Shown: one piece after another, positions 10,530 through 22,295 of the stretch
Layout: the number at the start of each line of letters is the position of its first letter
How positions within the stretch are numbered: the stretch's first letter is position 1
Origin: Amaurobius ferox
Lineage: Eukaryota > Arthropoda > Arachnida > Araneae > Amaurobiidae
Length of the DNA: 64,000 nucleotides
NCBI GenBank assembly: GCA_951213105.1
Contig: OX578134.1
Span: 138,979,793-139,043,792, forward strand
Reading direction: 5' to 3'
Position numbers and translations under genes: made by a program
The notes under the pieces: generated by a model
What the model saw: only the letters and a program-made list of their open reading frames with translations
What the model was told of the DNA's origin: nothing
The model's database searches: none

Positions 10530-12474
10530 TTTACAGCGTTACGAATGTATGCGTACCTATCTGTGTGTGCGTGTCTGTTCAATATATATATTCACTCTAG
10601 CTCAAAATCTCCTCTACGAAATTTCACACAATTTGGTATGTAAGCCAATTGTTAGTTCAACTTGATGCATTTATTTTGCTGTCAGGTATTCTGTAAAATG
10701 CGCAAAAAATGCGTAACCTGAACTAGAAAATTTCTCCGTAGCCTCATTTTTTATATCTTAGAAATTTCTCACGGATTTTTATCTACAAACTATATTTTTC
10801 ATTTCTTTTCTGAAATCGAGAGATGGGATTAACCTCTACATATCCAAATACCCAACAGTCACGATAGCATATTAGCTTAATGTTATTTCGCAAAATATTT
10901 TCATTTAATTTAAATATCACAGGGGACAGATATTTAGAGAAATATTTTCATAGCATTTGAAACAAAAATTAAATTTTATTTTCTTGCTATTCTAGATTCT
11001 TTTGCTCATATGAAGATGCTTCCTCTTTCTATTATTATTATCATCATAGGGGATCGAAAAGCTGGATTTTTTTCTTAAAATAGGGAATATATATTGATAA
11101 ATATATTTAAAAGTGCAAAGAACTGGATAAGAAAAAACATATTTTATAACTTTTATTTGGGTCCGCCATTTCTAGATATGTGTAAGATCAGAATATTCTT
11201 AAACAGTAAAACTAGCACGCTTTCTCTAAATTTAATTATAAATGTTTATAGGAAATCAGAAATAGTAACTAAAGGAATATATTTCCGTATATGGGTAGTG
11301 ATAAAATATTTCTGTTAGCCAACTTCTAAGGAGTACATAGATAAGGATAAAAATGGTTGTAATGCGTCTGTAAAACCAAATTTTTTTTATATAAAATGGT
11401 TCAGATAAGATTAGTTTCATGACGTAATTGTATTCATATTGATCAGGTCTATTTAAACGCATGGTCAATAAGTCCATAGAAATTGTCTAATTTTTAATAA
11501 TATAATGTACATCATCTGTTTTTTTTTCATTGTATTTGAGTACCATTTTGCAGAGTTGTTTATTCGATTTTCATTGGTATATAAAGTGAAAAGTTAGCAT
11601 TCTGTGTTCAGTAACTTAATGAACACTCTTTTAGTTTTTTGAAAAGTGAAACTAGATGATTAAATAGTTGGGCAAAATGTAAATAATACTTACTGTATAC
11701 CACCTTAGTATTACTTATATTCACAACATTATTTCTTCTGTTTCGCTCATTGAACCACATTTCTTACTTTCGATAAACGATAAGTGGGGAGGACTCTGAA
11801 ATATTTCCTCAAAAAAAGATATCACGCATACGACCGATTAACGAGAAATGGCAAACATCGTAAATTAATTTTATGGGCATACTTTGTTCTTTTATAAATT
11901 AGTAACGTTATATTGGTGGATTCATAACAATAGAGTCTTAGTATAAAGATTTGAGTTATATCTGTGAAATTTATACGTAGTAAAGAATAGATAATAATTC
12001 TAAAATCTTTGGAATTTTTCAACGTTTCAATGTAAAATTACTGAAATTTAAAATGGTTATTCTTATTTTATTATATAATTTTGTGTGTGAATTACATTCA
12101 GCATTAGTTTTATAAGTATCATATATAAATTTGACGCTTATTTTGCAACAATTCATACAGAATAACAGTTTTGAAATTGAGAATCACATCATTATACAAC
12201 ACAATCTTAGACTGTATCATTTTAAACTATAGCATCTTCAATAAGCAAGATTAAGCAAACTCCCGTATATTGAAATATTTTAATAATGAATTTATCGATT
12301 TGGCTTCATTTTCGTTTATTTGTCGTTATTTTTGGAATTTTAACGATCTTATCTTAAATCTGGCGCAAAATACCGCCAAGTTGGCTATATTCTCATATCC
12401 GATTCAGACATCATATATCCAATAATTATTGGATATGAAATTTGTATTATGAAATTTTAACCACTTTTAATATT
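10530..12474. other. AT-rich non-coding stretch
   Basis: No gene recognised. A short, very decayed relative of the family A TTGGCG block appears at about 12300-12390. Confidence 0.45.
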
Positions 12475-13280
12475 AAACAAGAAAGATCAATCATGCGTAA
12501 AGCATTGATTATGAAACGCTTTCCATCTTTAATGCATTTTTATTTAAACATCTCTAAAATGCAATACATTCCTGGGTAATATTTTTTAAATTATCACAGT
12601 ACTACATTAATTTATTATATTTGAAAACTTATAACTTCATCGAAAAAAAGGAACTTTATTCAAACGATGGCATTGAAATATAAATTGCCTGGTTTAAACA
12701 TCTCCAAAATGCGATACATTCCTCAGTAAAATTTTTAAAATTATCACAATACTACAATAATTTATTATATTTGAAAACTTCATCGAAAATAAATGAACTT
12801 TATTCAAATGACGTCATAGAAATATATATTGCCTGCCTCTCTCTATAAAAGCATCATTTCATTCATAAAAATTTTTCCATTCCACATTTCATCACAATAC
12901 TATAATGATTTATTTTATTAAAAATCTTAAAACCATGGAGGTACAAATAATTTAACTCTATGCTTAAAACTTCATCGAAAATATCTTCTGCATCTCTATG
13001 TAAAATCAAGGAATGTTTCATTCATATCAACTATATTGCAGACTCCACGAGCTAAATAATTTTGAGTTAAAGAAATGCAGCAATTATTATACAACTAATT
13101 CTACATCTTTGAGTGTTTACATTCTTCATAAGTGAAAATTAGTCTTCGTTATAGAAATAATCAAAGTTTAGTGATCATTTAAACTCAAATAAATTGTACT
13201 TGCGTTGTTTCAGAATGTAGATGCATTGAATTTAAGCAAAAATAAAAGGGTTTTAGGACGGATACAACACTAAATATAAA
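12475..13280 (-). mobile_element. Interspersed repeat family C, partial copy
   Basis: Starts AAACAAGAAAGATCAATCAT and matches 26103-26890 and, inverted, 34700-35515 and 55900-56615. It contains about three tandem units of roughly 150 bp (at about 12543, 12693 and 12843), each with TTTAAACATCT, a TTATCACAATACTA block and AACTTCATCGAAAA. The copy stops at ACACTAAATATAAAAAG, where family A begins at 13284; the remaining ~450 bp of the family is missing. Confidence 0.75.
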
Positions 13281-13283
13281 AAG

Positions 13284-13855
13284 TCTGATGTGGGCAACAC
13301 ATGACTTTCCTTATATAATGCAATGACAAAATTTACTACATTTACAATAAAGACATAGGTTTTTCTCATAGTATATATTTATATTCTTTCCAAGATACTG
13401 AATTTTCTTCAATTAGTCGCCATTTTCATTGATTTAGTGTCATTTTTATCCATTTGACGAGATTTTCGTTAATTTGGCAACATTTCAAAAAGTCACCAAG
13501 TTGGCGACATTCCGCCAAATTCGACGCAAATATTTCGCCAAGCGTTATGGATGGAGAAATAAGTTATTCTAATAGCAAATAAATAACTATTGGCGTTCAA
13601 ATACAAAAGTATTACTCAAAGTAGCTTTTGTCATAAATGGAACGAGCTAGATCCACGAGAATGATGTCACCCAATTTATCGCATGATATTACATATGAAA
13701 GATAAACATGTTTTTGAACAGTTAATATATTTTTTTTAATTTATGAGATTTTTTGATAAATTTATTTTAAAAATGTGCAATATCTCGAGAACGGTTCATG
13801 CTAGAGTTCTAAAGTTTATGTCAATCATTTTCTATGGAAAAATTACATTCTAATG
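13284..13855 (-). mobile_element. Interspersed repeat family A, 3'-part copy
   Basis: Begins with the family's 3' end (TGATGTGGGCAACACATGAC) directly at the broken edge of family C. It runs through the TTGGCG block and the CTCGAGAACGGTTCATGCT block to TCAATCATTTTCTATG. The hairpin end is missing. Confidence 0.7.
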
Positions 13856-13859
13856 TTTG

Positions 13860-16395
13860 ATATTTTAATGTTTTGAATTATTATAAAAAATAGTTCTAAC
13901 TGAAAACGTGATATTACATATATATGTTATTATATGTTTTATTATGTAATTATATTAAATGTACATGCATATTTATTGAAAATGTGTTTATATAAAATAT
14001 GTATTATTATGTAAAAATATTATTTAATATACAAACCACCCGCAAAGAAATATTTTATGCACGCAAGGACAGATATTTCGGTTCCATTAGACTGTAGCCG
14101 CTGCCAATTGTTTGTGACAAGATGATTTCTATCGATTCCATAGTTCTGGTTGATCTAACTTTTTCTTTTGTAACGTACTATTTAATTTACAATATAACAT
14201 TGTTTTATTCACTAAGGATGGAAACAGCTATAAACTGAAAAATATAGACTTTATTATAAAACTGTGTCTCAATTTGATTCTTATATAACAAAAAATTATA
14301 AAAATGTATTTAAACATTTCGCAGTACAGTAGAAAACTTTCGGTCTTAAAGTGAAAATGAGATGAGTATTTCTTCCATTTTGTTCGTTATTATAATAATT
14401 TTACCGCATAATATTTATTTAAATGCTGAAAGATTTCTCCAAAATGATATCCTAATATCATTCCTTTTAATATGTTCTAGAATCTGCATAAGTAAAATCA
14501 AACAGGTGTTTTTAATGAAAAACCCTGACATCTGGTGGAAAAATTAATTTGCTGCATCTTGACACCTTCATTTAATAAAAAGAAAAAAAAAATCCACATT
14601 TTTTAATAATTCTCATGCATACTGTGGGGGTAATTTATAAGAACTTTTCTTGTTTTATTTAAAATTGAATTGTGTCATATTTAAATAAATGAACACAATT
14701 TAATTTTAAAGCTTTTTTCGGGAAGTATAATTTATTTTTGAATCGAAGTTTAATATTCATTTTTGAAAATTTTAAACTTCGGATGTATTATCTATAAAAT
14801 GGACGTAGTTTTATATGCTCTTCATAATAATTACTGATTATTAGTGTTACGAATGATTATAAAGTTATATAATTATTTTATTTTCATTTCCTGCAGTAGT
14901 CTAAATTTCTACCAAATTTGGCTAGATCCATTAACCTACAGAATGGAATAGTTTACATAATGTGATTATATCGATTCTGCACACAGATACTGATTCTATT
15001 GAACACAGATGTGGTTCTTCACAATCTACACATTTGAATACGATTTTCGATCTTCCAGTCAAACGTTTTCGAAACGGAAAATATTTTTTTAGCCATGAAG
15101 ATAAAATGGTAAAATGTTAACAAATTTTACTCATTACAGAAATGTAGATACAAACGTGGTTTGAGTATAAACCACGTATTTTTAACCATTTATGGAAATT
15201 CACAAAATGTTTCATGAATGCAGCTTAAAGTCATTTGGTGTATAAATAGTGCTGTACAGATTTTATTATGGTATTCGGATTTTATTATGATTTCAAAATA
15301 TTTTCAATAGCAACGTATAAATTGGCGTACAAATTGTGGAAAATTTTACTTAATGGTTTGTTGGTTAATTGGGGTTTTATGGCACATAATATAAAATTTT
15401 TTTGCTTAAGCGTTAAATAAATGGAAGTTCGTTCATTTTCTAATATGAAAATATACATCATGCACAATCCTGTATCCGCATTTTTCATTCTAAACAAACT
15501 GCGACTTCTGATGATCTAAAATTATCTGAATAAATCTCATGACATACTAACATGTTATCGTAGGTGCTTTAGAAGTTCATATATTTATTAAATTATAGAG
15601 TTGAATAGTTTCTTTATTAGTTTCATACATATGAGGAAATTGATAGTATATTTCAATTTTATTTTAAGATAAAAGCCAGACAGTGAACAGCAAAATGCAT
15701 GTAATATATATTTTGTTCTGAATGTTTCATTATCCATCTCTCCATAAAGATACTCGTAAAATAAAGAAGTCAAAATTGAAGCTGAAATTCCAATCGGAAG
15801 AGAGAGAGAGAGGATTTTGAGTAATGTATTATTTATATCCTTTTGAAGTTCACAAAAACTGTGAGTAATATATTTCTCTTAAGATGGATTGAACCATGAA
15901 TATGATATTTCTTTAAAAATTTATCGAACTACGACTAAAATATTTCTGTAAATATTGATTGAATTTGTAAAGCAGTTCTTAAAGAATCTGCGTTAGGTTG
16001 TACAGAGAACCCAACGGATACATTATAAAAAAATACATAGGTTGAGAAAATGTTATGCTTTCCGAAATAATATTTGTACTGATACACATACGAAGTTCGA
16101 ACGAAATGGTTTGTTTTATGAATTTATCTATTGGCCAAAACCCTTTCTCGAAACATATACGTTCTTTTAGATCAACAATTAGATTACTTTATATAAGAAA
16201 TATCATTTAAAAATATATAAATTCTTGACTGAGTAAATTATCCCAGTAGTTAGTATTTATCATTAAGAAGTTATATATTGTTCATTAATTAATCAATATA
16301 ATTATCCTTCAAGTATTTAATAACTATTGCTAATTTTTATTGCTATTGGTTATAATTTTCTTACCATTTTTAATACTCTCTTATTAAGAAAGATA
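13860..16395. other. AT-rich non-coding stretch
   Basis: No gene, RNA or repeat family recognised. A short (AG)n run is at about 15801-15813. Confidence 0.5.
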
Positions 16396-16537
16396 TATGT
16401 TAACATTAAATTATTCTCCTCCTTCCCCTCATCTGTTTAGTTTCTTTCATTTTGCCTTTCCAGGAACTCAATCACTAATTTCAAACCTTTTAACTCTAGG
16501 CTTTCCTTCTATCCCACTCTCTTTTACCCAAATTCCG

Positions 16538-16740
16538 CATCCATTTTGTGCCTTTCCAGTTCCACATCCATTTTGTGCCTTTCAGCTACACAACCGTTTT
16601 GTTCCTTTACAGCTCCACATATCTTTGTCATTCTAGCTCCACATCAATTGTATGCCTTTCCAGCTTTACATCCTTTTTGTGCCTTTACCGCTCATATACC
16701 TTTTGTGCTTTTCCAGCTCAACAGCCCTTTACTTTTCCAA
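16538..16740. repeat. 27-bp minisatellite in a pyrimidine-rich tract
   Basis: About eight degenerate copies of a unit like CATCCATTTTGTGCCTTTCC plus AGCTCCA. The whole interval 16397-16915 is strongly pyrimidine-biased on the + strand. Because 27 is a multiple of three, all three forward frames stay open over much of the array. These frames are not taken as genes. Confidence 0.75.
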
Positions 16741-16919
16741 TCTCTTTTCCTACCATTTCAAATCTGCTTCATTTTTCCGCCTCTGAAATTTTAGCTTTTC
16801 CAATTTAAGACTTCTTTCCGCCCCCATTTTGCTTTCCTAAATTTCAAAAATGCTCTCTTTTCCTGTCTTTCTCTCCCTTCCCTTTTCAATCTGGTTGAAA
16901 TAATAGTCTCCATTATCTT

Positions 16920-17699
16920 TTTTACAAACTCTTTTTCATATTATTTAAATTTTGAAATAATTTATTTCAACGCAACGATCCTCAAGGCTTCATTTATCTC
17001 TTTTCACAAACTCAAAAAACAATTCTTGCAAATCCCACTTCTTTATTTAGAAAAGCTATTGCAATAGGTTTACTATAAAAAACAAAGTCATAGTATACAA
17101 AAATACGAATGTGATTCCACCACAGACTTTCACAAATATTGCTTAACCATATAACACAAATAATAAACACATAAGCAACATTTTCGCAATGTAGGTAAGC
17201 ACAATTAAAATTCGATATTAAAATAATTGGAAGAATTGCACAAAACTCTTGAAAATATCTTATAGTAAAACCATTAAAATTTTTTGTATTTAAAATTTTA
17301 TAACTAAACCATTAAGCAATCAAATTAGATGTAAACAATGATTTACATTCAAATTACATCAATGTATAATTAAGCAACCAAATTACATTTTAAAACTAAA
17401 AAATTAAGCAATCAAATTACATTAAAGATATTTCTTAGAAAGACACATGGAATTTTCTGTAGGCTATCAGATAAGATTTAGATAATCAAAGATAAGATAA
17501 GCAAATAAATCAGCATTTATAAACATTCTTTTAAAAGTAGCTATCGTCTTCCAGTTTTATACGTTCCAGTATTCATAATTTAGCATCTAAGGTCAGAACT
17601 TACATTCATAGTTACATTTATAGTTTCATTGATTATCACCAACTCAAATTGTTATTGTTTGCAAGCTGTATCGATTAGGTTACTTTCAGTGGTGTTGGA
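16920..17699. repeat. AT-rich stretch with a degenerate direct repeat
   Basis: TTAAGCAATCAAATTA-type sequence occurs at about 17312, 17371 and 17406. Otherwise nothing recognised. Confidence 0.4.
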
Positions 17700-18617
17700 T
17701 ATATGGGTCATTTTCTGTAAACGGGAGTTTTACATGTCCCAGGTGTTTTAATAAACGTTTGCATGACTTGGGACTGATTTGGGACACTGATCAGTTTTAC
17801 TATATTATACTTCCTATTTTTCACCCATTAGCTAAAAAAACAATTTATATTTTTAATATTTAAAAATTTAGTTTTTTATTAAATGTCATTCCCCTGTGCG
17901 TCACAACAGCCAAATAATAAAATCACAATTTCATTTACAAACCTTCATTTTCTAGTTTTCTTTTAATTTGATGTTTTATATTAAATTGCATAATTTAAAA
18001 TACAAATAGTAATAGAAAATCCACTATGCATTAGAGCAATATTTTAAATTAATTTTTTACAATTTGTCCCCTAGCTTTTTTGTCTTTAAATAAAGTTTAA
18101 ATATTTAATTTTTAGTCCCTAGCCCTGTCTTTAAATTTAACACTTTATTCTATATATAGATAACAACACAATATAATTAAAGTATTATTCCATTTTACTA
18201 AAGTCCATATTTACCATTTCAAGAGTTCGACTATGTTCTAGTTATCATTCTGTGCAGGGAAATATTATAAAACTGAACAATTTTGGGTAAGTATTTTTAT
18301 ATCTTGTCCTTCACTTGTTTTTAATTATTCTCAGAATTAAAAGTAAATATTTTTTTAACATATATGTATGCCTAGTTAGTGTAGAAAACTGAATATCAAA
18401 TTAGGCTTAAATGCAAATAAAACTCATATACTCAGTAAAATCACATGATTTGTCATTCTCCTGTCGTCATTTACCTGTCTTTTTGGTAGACAAGGAAATG
18501 GCATTAGTATAGGTGAATTACATGTAAACTAGATTTTCTTTTTAGAAGATAAAATAAATAAGAAGTTAGTTCTAAATATAAGATTGCAATTAAAGCAAAA
18601 CATTTTTTTTATGTTTC

Positions 18618-19026
<409 letters not shown>

Positions 19027-19065
19027 TACCAAAGCAGTTGCTTATATTTACCTTTTCCTTACGGC

Positions 19066-19129
19066 GGTACAACAGTTGTACCACAGAAAATCTCTTCCTC
19101 TAGAACGGCGCTGGTTCAACTGCTGTACC
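19066..19129. repeat. Short inverted repeats beside the (TA)n array
   Basis: GGTACAACAGTTGTACC is a hairpin with 8-bp arms and a one-base loop. Its left half is also inverted about 45 bp downstream (AACTGCTGTACC). Confidence 0.5.
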
Positions 19130-19559
19130 AGTCGTTTTCACCCCCTTTTTTCTGGGAAAGGAGGAGAGTGCCTAGTGTCCCCAGTTGAGTGCCTTGAGGA
19201 ATGCCTGCAGCCCTTCCTTCAAGTTTCTCCTTACGAACAAAATACAAGGTCATTGAAGGTGTTTATTTAGAGGGGTGGAATTTTCAGTTATTTTGCCATT
19301 CTGGAATTGAAAAAATGGATTCTTGGAGCCGTAACGTAAAGGTTAAGTGTCATTCCCCTGTCATGCCGTCATTTACTTGTCTTGAAAATAAAAATTTGCA
19401 TGTTCTATTTTATTTTCCCCAAATCATTGCTGCTACTGTTTTTTTTAGTTTAAACCATCCATGTTAAAATATAATGCAGAAAACAGGTTGAAAAATAGAA
19501 AAAAATATATTGTAACGAGAAAGATGAAAAAAAGGTTAAAGAAAATGACCCATATAATT

Positions 19560-20659
19560 GATTAGTAACTGACAATTATTTTAAAATATGTAATACCGGA
19601 TTTACTCCCTTTGAAGATTACAGAATCCATGGACCAGGTGCGTAGTTCTTATGAACTTGCCAGAGCAGAATAAAATGGCCAATACATTAAATAATATCAA
19701 AAACACTTGCTATTTGTCACAAATGCACGAGCTTCTATGAAATCGGTTATTTGGTCGAATGAAATTTGTCGGATTTTGTAGTCGTCAAAAATTGTGGCAA
19801 ATGGCGAGTTTTCTTGTTGTCATAGAAGATATCGGCTATTCATGCTGACGAGAGTGTAATAAGAGCAAAACCGACTAATAATTGCTATTATCTGAGAGGC
19901 GTGAGTCTTCATTACTTTGGAAATGTTCCCTTATGGCGAGTTCTGTAAGAATATGTATCACACAAGTTATACGCGTTTATAAAAATGTACGATACAAAAC
20001 CACACTAACACCAGCCTAAAGTTATATAATGTATTAATAGGCTGGTAAAAATATATTCTTGACCACATGTAGATAAGTTTAAGAAGAAAATGTTTCTTAT
20101 AAATTTTTATTTGAGTTTTATGTTAAATCAGAATCTCATGAATTTCATGTATATTGGAAGAAAATTTCATCTTAAATTTATATATTCTGCTTACACGAAG
20201 AATGCATGATTCAAACGCAGAAAATGTTAAACATATATTTTGAATATTTTGAAAAGAAAAGTTTTTCTTTCATCTTTATATCAGGTAGATTTACATTATT
20301 GTACTTTTTCAAAATCGTAAATTATATTTATGCTTATTTAAATTCATTAAAATGAATAAGATAATACCATTTCTGTACGAGTTTTCGTCAGGTGTTAGTG
20401 TCAACTGTAGTAATTTTTACTTTCACATACTATAGAATATAATATAAATAACGTATTGTATCAACGAGAATTTTCGATTTCGAGATTTTGATGTTAATAT
20501 ATGTTTCAGGATCTCCTGAACGTGTGATGTCCATTTGTCTATATGTTTGTCATCTGTTCGTGGTTGATTTATTCTGTACCTTCTTGTTTCAAAATGGAAT
20601 TTTTACACATCAGAGGTTTTGCATGACTGCAAGTTAAAAACTTTATAAAACGCAAACAG
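19560..20659. other. AT-rich non-coding stretch
   Basis: Nothing recognised. Confidence 0.45.
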
Positions 20660-21285
20660 GTTGACATCGGGTATTCAACCGGTAGTAGAGGGTCGAAGAG
20701 ACACAGTCGCAGCGCAGCTGAGACCTACATACTTGTTACACGACCACGCATGTACCACTATACAGCTGACGCTATGGAAAGGTGTGGCAATTGCACAGCA
20801 TGCGTTGTCAAACTACGGCAAGCTCCGGCAAACTTTGTCATGCACAGGTAAGCGACGGAATGCGCACTCCTAATGCTGCATTGTTATCCGCTATATGCCT
20901 ACTTAGCTGGCAGATGAGCGATCTATATGCACGGATAGCGATTAGTAGACAGCTACGCGGACACGGGGCGGATCGTGTATAGGCACTGCGGCAGCGACAG
21001 TGCTCTCTCTTCCTGGCAGTCTTGTGTGCAACTTCCTAAGTGCGCATGGGCACAACAGTCAAACATCACGCTTCACAGTTCCAGCGGCGTGGTGTTTGAC
21101 GGTTGTGCGCATGCGCATATGGGAAGCTGCACGCAAGGCTGCGAGGGAGAGAGAGCACTGTCGCTCCCGCAGTGCTTATACACTAGCCGCCCCTCGACAT
21201 CTACTGCAGATTGTAAGATAAGCAATATATTAAAAATCGACCGAGTTGCCGTCGAAGGTAGACGATAAAAAGAAACCGTAAGTAT
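20660..21285. promoter_or_regulatory. GC-rich, CpG-containing island with splice-donor-like sites
   Basis: An abrupt block of much higher GC content than its flanks, with many CpG dinucleotides. Donor-like sequences CACAG|GTAAGC (about 20848) and ACC|GTAAGTATT (about 21278) lie inside or at its right edge. It could be a promoter with a non-coding first exon, a solo LTR, or a captured element. Short frames inside show no recognisable protein. It contains the 234-bp palindrome described separately. Confidence 0.35.
20963..21196. repeat. Near-palindrome, about 109-bp arms, 15-nt loop
   Basis: The left arm (about 20963-21071) and right arm (21087-21196) are inverted copies at roughly 86% identity by hand alignment. 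The best-conserved core is AGCGACAGTGCTCTCTC in the left arm with its inverse in the right arm. The loop is TTCACAGTTCCAGCG. The arms are GC-rich, so a transcript of either strand would form a long stable hairpin. Four left-arm T/right-arm G pairs and one G/T pair would be wobble pairs in + strand RNA. It may be a hairpin RNA locus or the inverted ends of a foldback element. Confidence 0.8.
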
Positions 21286-21469
21286 TGACAGAAATATGTT
21301 TTACGCCGGCATTCGTATATATTACATTTATTTACATTTATATATATTACATTTATTTACTGTATTAAACTCTTTCTACACTTTGCGCACCATGGTGTAT
21401 TAAATATGATATTCTAATTGCATGTTTTCCTAAAATATAAATATCATTTTCGCGAACAATGAAAACTAC

Positions 21470-21800
21470 ATTATGCATCCACCCATATACTAGATGGGGG
21501 ACATTTCGTTATGTACATAAATTTCTTTGTAACAAGTCTACTTCCTCGTTGTAAACATTTGTTACATCGTCCTTTCCGCATTTTCCACATACATACGAAG
21601 AACACAAATTAGTGTCTTCCCACGGAATATCATTTCAGCTCTTAAATTAACTATTTTAATGGTACCATTAAGATGAAGGTTGATAAGAGTGCATACCCGT
21701 ATTGCGGTTCACAACTATGATGTTCAATGTGCTGCGGAATTTAGTTTTAAGTTAGCGAAATTATCTGCATAAATTGTTATGTGGGTGTTTATCGCTTAAA
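21470..21800 (+). repeat. Interspersed repeat family B, best copy
   Basis: Contains the perfect 16-bp palindrome TTAATGGTACCATTAA at 21657-21672, followed by AGATGAAGGT-GATAAGAGTG. Related copies are at 25865-25925 (inverted), 30595-30640, 33600-33790 and 35860-36110. Confidence 0.5.
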
Positions 21801-21809
21801 GATATATAC

Positions 21810-22230
21810 AATTAAGAGGTTATTTGGTGAAATGTAAATGTTGCCATAAATGCCTTCTCTGATGATTCTGACTGCAGCAGGATAAATATATTTTATTAGT
21901 ACACATCTTTTATTATGCATACTATATGCTGCTTGATATTTGAAATCTACAGGGTTTCACATTTGTTTTTCATAACATCTAAAGTTACACATCATAGGTG
22001 CGAGATAACCTATAGATAAATTAATAATAAGAATAATAAATTAAATGTTTGGGTGAGGAATAGAATTAATTTATATTTTTACTTGAACATAGAACTTTTT
22101 TCTATGTTTACTGCTAAATCACAATCATTTAAAAAAAGAACGATGTAAGAAGTTTATTTATTGAGTTCAAAACTTAACATCGAATGTTATTTATAGAATA
22201 GCCTATAGTAAACTTTCTATGATCGTAATT
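21810..22230. other. AT-rich non-coding stretch
   Basis: Nothing recognised. Confidence 0.45.
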
Positions 22231-22232
22231 AG

Positions 22233-22234
<2 letters not shown>

Positions 22235-22292
<58 letters not shown>
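22235..22292. repeat. (AT)n microsatellite
   Basis: About 58 bp of AT repeats directly abutting the left end of a Tc1-like element. These elements insert at TA, so the array was a natural target. Confidence 0.9.

Positions 22293-22293
<1 letters not shown>

Positions 22294-22295
<2 letters not shown>

Noticed and set aside
16397..16808. Three overlapping forward frames with Pro/Phe/His-rich repeats
   Set aside because: A 27-bp minisatellite keeps all frames open at once; simultaneous openness in three frames argues against coding.
18258..18286. 29-nt block between TTCTGTGCAG and GTAAGTATTT, resembling a micro-exon
   Set aside because: It lies inside the putative TIR element at 17.7-19.6 kb, and no partner exon or coding signal supports it.
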